Of a DNA stretch of 34,893 bases, positions 31,116-34,893 are shown in pieces. Made by a program: the position numbers and the translations under genes. Numbering within the stretch: the stretch's first letter is position 1; each line of letters starts with the position of its first letter. Below the pieces are notes generated by a model, which saw only the letters and a list, made by a program, of their open reading frames with translations, had not been told where the DNA came from and made no database searches. The DNA comes from Microbacteriaceae bacterium (GTDB taxonomy: Bacteria; Actinomycetota; Actinomycetes; Actinomycetales; Microbacteriaceae), in contig JAIXXG010000132.1 in the NCBI GenBank assembly GCA_027490915.1, positions 1 to 34,893 of the forward strand. The letters run 5' to 3'.

Positions 31116-32321
31116 GTGAGCGGCTACCGAGACCTGTTGAGAACGCCCGGCGTGGCGCGCATCATCGCGGCGCAATTGACCGCGCGCATCCCCTCCGGGA
31201 TGCTCTCGCTGGCGTTCCTCATCCACATCGAGCGCATCTTCGACTCGTACGGCGCCGCCGGGCTCGTGCTCGCCGCCACGAGCGTCGGCCAGGCCATCGC
31301 CGGGCCGCTCACCAGCCGCTGGATGGGCCGCTTCGGCATGCGCACCGTGCTCATCGTGACGCTCATCATCTGCGCCGCCGGCGTCTTCACCATCGGGTTC
31401 GCCCTGCTGCCGCTGTGGGCCTACATGCTCACCGGCCTCATCGTCGGGCTCTCGACGCCCCCGATCCAGCCAGCCGTGCGCACGATCTACCCGAAGATGG
31501 TCACCGGCAAGCAGCTCACGCCGCTGTTCTCGCTCGACGCCTCGGCGCAGGAGATCATCTGGGTCACCGGCCCGTTCATCACCGTCGTGCTCGCCACCCA
31601 GACCTCCCCCGTCGTGGCGATCGCGGTCGCGGGCGCCTTCCTCGTCGGCGGCGGCATCTGGTTCATCGCGAGCCCCGAGGTCGGCAAGGTGCGCATTCCG
31701 CCGAGCCGCCGCAAGCTCGGCATGGTGCTGAAGAATCGGGCCGTGCTGCTCTCGACCGCGGGCGGCTTCCTGCTCATCGGCTCGGCGGCGTCGATCGAGG
31801 TCGGGGTCGTCGCCGTGTTCGGCGAGGGCGGCACCGAGGCGGGCATCCTGTTCGGGCTGTGGGCGATCGCGTCGCTGGTCGGCGGTCTGTCGATGGGCCA
31901 CCTGCCGATCGGCCCCTGGGCGATGGCCCGCCGCTTCGCGATCGTCGTCGTGGGCATGGCCATGGCACCGTTCGCGCTCGAGTTCTGGTGGCTCGCGCTC
32001 GCGCTGCTCGTCGCCGGCATCGGCATCGCGCCCGTGCTCGCCGTCATGTTCGCGATCGTGTCGGCGAGCGTGAAGTTCAGCGAGACGGCCGAGGCCTATG
32101 GCTGGCTCGGCACCGGGCAGCTCATCGGCGCCGCGCTCGGCTCGGCCATCGCCGGGTTTCTCATCGACGAGTACGGCGCGATCGGCGGCTTCTGGGCGGC
32201 CATCGCTTTCGCGGTGGTCGGGATGCTCGTGGCCACGCTGTTCCGCGGCTGGCACCCCGACCTGCGCGGGCGCGACGCCAGCCCGCTGCCCGACACCGAA
32301 CCGGTCGAGGTCGTCAGCTAG
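31116..32321 (+). CDS. MFS transporter
   Basis: Major facilitator superfamily membrane transporter of 401 residues with about twelve hydrophobic segments in two halves joined by a basic loop (EVGKVRIPPSRRKLGMVLKNR). The loop after segment 2 carries LTSRWMGRFGMRTVLI, a version of the MFS D/R-x-G-R-R motif. GAAIGSAIAGFLIDEYGAIGGFW near the end is typical of drug- or sugar-efflux members. Substrate cannot be told. The GTG start 9 nt after the -10 is the first in-frame start giving a full first helix. It shares its upstream region with nrdA, divergently. Its TAG stop forms one tip of an inverted repeat with the stop of the FMN reductase. Confidence 0.9.
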   Translation: MSGYRDLLRTPGVARIIAAQLTARIPSGMLSLAFLIHIERIFDSYGAAGLVLAATSVGQAIAGPLTSRWMGRFGMRTVLIVTLIICAAGVFTIGFALLPLWAYMLTGLIVGLSTPPIQPAVRTIYPKMVTGKQLTPLFSLDASAQEIIWVTGPFITVVLATQTSPVVAIAVAGAFLVGGGIWFIASPEVGKVRIPPSRRKLGMVLKNRAVLLSTAGGFLLIGSAASIEVGVVAVFGEGGTEAGILFGLWAIASLVGGLSMGHLPIGPWAMARRFAIVVVGMAMAPFALEFWWLALALLVAGIGIAPVLAVMFAIVSASVKFSETAEAYGWLGTGQLIGAALGSAIAGFLIDEYGAIGGFWAAIAFAVVGMLVATLFRGWHPDLRGRDASPLPDTEPVEVVS

Positions 32322-32345
32322 CGCGGCGCGCGCGCCGGCGCGCTA
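32319..32345. terminator. inverted repeat made from both stop codons of a convergent pair
   Basis: TAGCGCG (32319-32325) and CGCGCTA (32339-32345) are inverted repeats whose outer triplets are the stop codons of the MFS and FMN reductase genes; the centre is the palindrome GGCGCGCGCGCC. Very compact bidirectional hairpin. Confidence 0.55.
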
Positions 32346-32903
32346 CAGCGCGCGCAGAGGCGTCAGCGCCTCGGCGTAGCGGCCCAGCCCGTCGATGAGC
32401 TTGGTGAGGGTCGCGTCGTGCTTCGCGTCGGGCGTGAAGACACCGTCGACGACGTGGCCGTGGGGAAAGTTGATGGCGACGTCGACGGGCACCCGCACGA
32501 GTCCGATGGTGGTGAGCACCGCATCCAGCGCCGCCGCACCGCGCAGGCCGCCCGAGCCGCCGCCGTAGCTGACCACGCCGACGGGCTTGCCCTGCCACTC
32601 GAGCATGAGGAAGTCGAGCGCGTTCTTGAGCGCCGGGCTGTAGCTGTGGTTGTACTCGGGGCTGACCAGCAGCACGGCGTCGGCTTGCTCGACCCGGGCG
32701 CTCCAGGCGATCGTGTGCGGCTTCGTGTAGGCGCGCTTGGCCGGGTGCTCGGGCTCGTCCATGAACGGCAGGTTCAGCTCGACGAGGTCGACGAGGTCGA
32801 CCTCGTGGCCCGCGGCCTCGACGCGGTCGCGCACCCAGTGGGCGACGGGCAGGCCGATGCGGCCGGGGCGGACGGAGCCGATGATGATCATGATGCGGGT
32901 CAT
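32343..32903 (-). CDS. NADPH-dependent FMN reductase family protein
   Basis: Flavodoxin-fold oxidoreductase of 186 residues. The FMN-phosphate loop is GSVRPGRIG at about residues 9-17 after a hydrophobic first strand (RIMIIIGS); SPEYNHSYSPALKNALDFL is the family's FMN/NADPH signature, and VSYGGGSGGLRGA lies on the flavin's isoalloxazine side. Likely a quinone, azo or chromate-type reductase or flavin supplier; substrate not determined. ATG at 32903 is preferred over a longer open frame because it begins directly at the first strand of the fold. No clear -10 box is visible immediately before it; the divergent alpha/beta hydrolase starts 72 bp away. Confidence 0.93.
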   Translation of the reverse strand: MTRIMIIIGSVRPGRIGLPVAHWVRDRVEAAGHEVDLVDLVELNLPFMDEPEHPAKRAYTKPHTIAWSARVEQADAVLLVSPEYNHSYSPALKNALDFLMLEWQGKPVGVVSYGGGSGGLRGAAALDAVLTTIGLVRVPVDVAINFPHGHVVDGVFTPDAKHDATLTKLIDGLGRYAEALTPLRAL

Positions 32904-32962
32904 GCTGGGCGCAACCCCGGGCGGGCGATCACGATTCCCGCGCTCGGGCAATTCCCGGCGAG

Positions 32963-32968
32963 TAGGGT
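32963..32968 (+). promoter_or_regulatory. -10 box of alpha/beta hydrolase gene
   Basis: TAGGGT, 7 nt before ATG 32976. Confidence 0.5.
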
Positions 32969-32975
32969 CGAGCGC

Positions 32976-33734
32976 ATGAGCACCGTCATGCTTCCCCGCC
33001 TGCACTGGGGCCCCGCCGATGCCCCCCGACGCGCGCTGCTCGTGCACGGCCTGGGGTCATCCGCGCACACGCAGTGGCGGCTCGGCGAGGGCCTCGCCGA
33101 GCGCGGGTGGTCGGCGACGGCCGTCGACCTGCGGGGGCACGGGGACGCGCCGCGGGCATCCCGCTACCGGATCGACGACATCGCGGACGACCTGCTGGGC
33201 ACCCGCCCCGAGGGCGGCACGAGCTGGGACCTCGTGGTGGGGCACTCGATCGGCGGGGCCGCGGTCGCGCAGGCCGGCGCCCTCGATGCCGCGTGGGCTC
33301 ACCGCCTGGTGCTGCTCGACCCGGCGATCGTCGTCGACGAGCCGGCCCGCGACACCGTGCTCGCCGGGCAGCTCGCCAACCACGACGGCGCCACGGTCGC
33401 GGGCATCGCCGCCGACTTTCCGCACTGGCACCCGCTCGACGTGGAGTTCCGGGTGCGGGCGGTGAAGGCCGCGTCGCGGTTCGCGCTCGAGCGCATGGTG
33501 CGCGACAACGACGATTGGGATGTCCGGGGCCATGTCGCCCGCCTCACCCGCCCGACGCTCGTCATCGCCGCCGACCCCGCCCACGGCGCGATGTTCGCCG
33601 GAGCCCTCGCCGACGAGGTGCTCGCGGGCAACCCCCTGCTGTCGGCGGTCGTGATCGCCGGCGCCGGGCACAGCGTGCACCGCGACGATCCCGCCGCGAC
33701 GCTGCAGCACCTGCTCGCCTTCGCCGACGCCTGA
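32976..33734 (+). CDS. alpha/beta hydrolase
   Basis: A 252-residue alpha/beta-hydrolase-fold enzyme. The oxyanion-hole motif is HGLGSS (residues 24-29), followed by VDLRGHGDAP, the nucleophile elbow G-H-S-I-G-G with Ser91, an acid region in LVIAADPAHGAMF and the catalytic His in IAGAGHSVHRDDP near residue 237. No signal peptide or lid insertion distinctive of lipases; esterase or hydrolase of a small substrate is all that can be said. The ATG is set by the -10 box; the frame is open further upstream but that part is antisense to the FMN reductase gene. Followed by a 226-bp structured convergent region. Confidence 0.92.
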   Translation: MSTVMLPRLHWGPADAPRRALLVHGLGSSAHTQWRLGEGLAERGWSATAVDLRGHGDAPRASRYRIDDIADDLLGTRPEGGTSWDLVVGHSIGGAAVAQAGALDAAWAHRLVLLDPAIVVDEPARDTVLAGQLANHDGATVAGIAADFPHWHPLDVEFRVRAVKAASRFALERMVRDNDDWDVRGHVARLTRPTLVIAADPAHGAMFAGALADEVLAGNPLLSAVVIAGAGHSVHRDDPAATLQHLLAFADA

Positions 33735-33790
33735 GCCGCGAGCACCGACCCGGGCGCTGATCGGCGGGGAGCCCTTCTCTCCGTCCCGTG

Positions 33791-33847
33791 CCTTCCGCAA
33801 CCACGGAACGCGTGAACCGGATTCATCCCCTCGGTGATTGTGGAAGG
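33791..33847. repeat. 57-bp inverted-repeat element, copy 2
   Basis: Arms CCTTCCGCAACCACGG (33791-33806) and CGGTGATTGTGGAAGG (33832-33847) pair at 13 positions plus one wobble of 16. The centre holds TGAACCGGATTCAT, matching TGAACCGTGTTCAT of copy 1. By hand alignment about 40 of 59 positions agree with copy 1. Confidence 0.75.
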
Positions 33848-33867
33848 AGGTCAGAGGGGTTCGCGCT

Positions 33868-33916
33868 CCTTCCCGAACTTCGGACGGGAAGGCCGGCCTG
33901 CGGTCACCGTCCGAAG
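33868..33916. repeat. mutually exclusive hairpins, possible deleted third copy
   Basis: CCTTCCCG (33868-33875) pairs with CGGGAAGG (33885-33892), while CTTCGGACGG (33878-33887) pairs perfectly with CCGTCCGAAG (33907-33916). The two stems share bases, so only one can form. The CCTTCC-GAACT-CGGA order matches one arm of copy 1, so this may be an internally deleted copy. Confidence 0.6.
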
Positions 33917-33960
33917 ATCGAAAAGCTGCCGAGCGTGAATGATGAGGGAGGCGGCGCAGC

Positions 33961-34737
33961 TCAGCGGCGCCAGTAGCCCTTGATGACGGCGCGCTCGACG
34001 TCGATGCCCCAGTTCGCAAGGGCAGCCCGGGCCGGTGCGACGAGCGACTGCTCGCCGCACGCGAAGACGAAGCGCTCGAGCGGGTCGGCTGGCGGCGGCA
34101 GCGCGGCGAGGGCCTCGGCGAGCGCCGCGCTCGGCGCCGACGAGTCGGGTCGCAGGATGCTCACCCGCAGCCCCGGCGGCGGCACGAGGCCGAGCCCCGC
34201 AGGGTCGGGCTGTGCTCCTCCGGCCAGAGCGGCACCGAAGTGCGTCTCGAGCAGCAGGTGCCCGGTGACGCTCGGGCCGAGCATCCCGAGATAGCGGCGC
34301 ACGGCGGGCAGGGCGCTGTCGTCGCCCGCGAGCACGACCTCCCCCGGCGCGCCGGTCAGCACGACCGAGCCCTTCGGCCCGTGCATGAGGGCCGGCGAGC
34401 CGATGGGGGCTTCGGCCGCCCAGGGCCCGATCACCCCGGACGCGCTGCCGGCGGACGAGTGCACGAGGATGTCGAGATCGATCCAGCCCTCCTCCACGGA
34501 GTGCGCGACGACCGTCTCGGTGCGATCGGCGCCCTCCACGACCTCGACCCGCACGTGGTCGCCACCGCCGGGCGCGATGAACCCCGCGAGCTCGCCCGGC
34601 TGCGCCTCGGCGAGCCGCACCCGCACGAAGGCGTGCCCGGCAGCGGCATCCCCCGCCGTCGCGAGCACCGTGCGCGCCGCGAGCGTCAGTCGCCGCGCGG
34701 CGGGCGGGAAGGGGTGGCGGGTGAGGTCGTAGGGCAC
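33961..34737 (-). CDS. siderophore-interacting protein (FAD-dependent ferric reductase)
   Basis: Releases iron from imported ferric siderophores by reduction in the cytoplasm. The 258-residue protein fits the SIP family: an N-terminal FAD-binding barrel (about 1-110, with IDLDILVHSS and SGVIGPWAAEA), GPKG, LLAGDDSALPAV (nucleotide domain start), and the characteristic C-terminal KGYWRR, where most members have KGYWRxG. The family is well conserved; the exact siderophore is unknown. GTG start with GGAG 7 nt upstream. It lies 12 bp after the stop of the membrane-protein gene that enters from the right, so they probably form an operon. Confidence 0.92.
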   Translation of the reverse strand: MPYDLTRHPFPPAARRLTLAARTVLATAGDAAAGHAFVRVRLAEAQPGELAGFIAPGGGDHVRVEVVEGADRTETVVAHSVEEGWIDLDILVHSSAGSASGVIGPWAAEAPIGSPALMHGPKGSVVLTGAPGEVVLAGDDSALPAVRRYLGMLGPSVTGHLLLETHFGAALAGGAQPDPAGLGLVPPPGLRVSILRPDSSAPSAALAEALAALPPPADPLERFVFACGEQSLVAPARAALANWGIDVERAVIKGYWRR

Positions 34738-34749
34738 AGCGCGCTCCGC

Positions 34750-34893
34750 TCAGGCGGCCGGGACGACCGGCACCGCTCCGGTCATCGGGGGTGGCGCATC
34801 CCCGTTGTCGATGTCCTCCGGGTTCGGCAGCGTCATGAGGAACCGGTAGAAGATCAGGCCGAGCACGGTGATGCCGGCGCCGCCGACGATCCA
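34750..34893 (-). CDS. membrane protein, C-terminal end only
   Basis: The frame is open to the right edge, so only the last 47 residues are present: a hydrophobic segment WIVGGAGITVLGLIFYRFLM and a hydrophilic, proline-rich tail DIDNGDAPPPMTGAVPVVPAA. This is the last membrane segment and cytoplasmic or outer tail of a multi-pass protein. Its position 12 bp before the siderophore-interacting gene suggests a transport role, possibly an iron-related importer, but the family cannot be named from this part. Confidence 0.6.
   Translation of the reverse strand, partial: WIVGGAGITVLGLIFYRFLMTLPNPEDIDNGDAPPPMTGAVPVVPAA

Larger units (their letters stand above)
33735..33960. other. 226-bp convergent intergenic region with inverted repeats
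   Basis: No gene seen. It contains the second copy of the inverted-repeat element (33791-33847) and a second set of overlapping stems (33868-33916). Confidence 0.7.

Overview
The window is a GC-rich (roughly 70% by eye), gene-dense stretch of a bacterial chromosome. Gene content (methylcitrate-cycle operon, actinobacterial protein O-mannosyltransferase next to rsmI, siderophore-interacting protein, HrpA with a long C-terminal region), GTG starts and TANNNT -10 boxes placed right at start codons all point to an actinobacterium. Microbacteriaceae is my best guess, by inference only. I see no phage, insertion sequence, CRISPR array, tRNA or rRNA. It reads as an ordinary core chromosome with some unusual details.

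Layout. 1-1.6 kb: end of a VWA-like protein, a 47-residue zinc-ribbon protein and an unknown 129-residue protein. 1.7-6.9 kb: metG (-), two small lipoproteins (+), rsmI (-) and the O-mannosyltransferase (+). 6.9-10.1 kb: a DUF418 membrane protein (-) divergent from an exported Pro/Thr-rich membrane protein (+). 10.1-13.4 kb: metY, a CoA-binding protein, a DUF2231 protein and an MBL-fold hydrolase (+). 13.4-19.6 kb, all (-): an ArsR-type regulator, then the gntR-prpD-prpB-prpC propionate operon, a 48-residue membrane protein and an aldo/keto reductase. 19.75-25.4 kb: hrpA (+), an unknown protein (-) and a glycosyltransferase (+). 25.4-30.9 kb (-): an amidohydrolase and the ribonucleotide reductase operon. 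31.1-34.9 kb: an MFS transporter (+), an FMN reductase (-), an alpha/beta hydrolase (+), a siderophore-interacting protein (-) and the end of a membrane protein (-).

The ribonucleotide reductase locus is the most interesting part. NrdA stops without its redox-active C-terminal cysteine pair. That tail, ending CESCQ, is encoded in the next reading frame as a separate 36-codon ORF whose ATG overlaps the nrdA stop (TGATG). The partner NrdB has Phe where the radical Tyr should be and Glu at the first metal-ligand position, the signature of class Ic (Mn/Fe) enzymes. Upstream lie two NrdR boxes 16 bp apart, four DnaA-box-like 9-mers and an intrinsic-terminator-like hairpin inside the nrdA leader.

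Other points: fifteen genes carry a TA(G/C)NNT box 6-9 nt before the start codon, suggesting mostly leaderless transcription. A 57-59 bp inverted-repeat element occurs twice, both times between convergent genes. A 36-bp perfect palindrome precedes the ArsR-type gene, and an 18-bp palindrome covers the -10 of the propionate operon.
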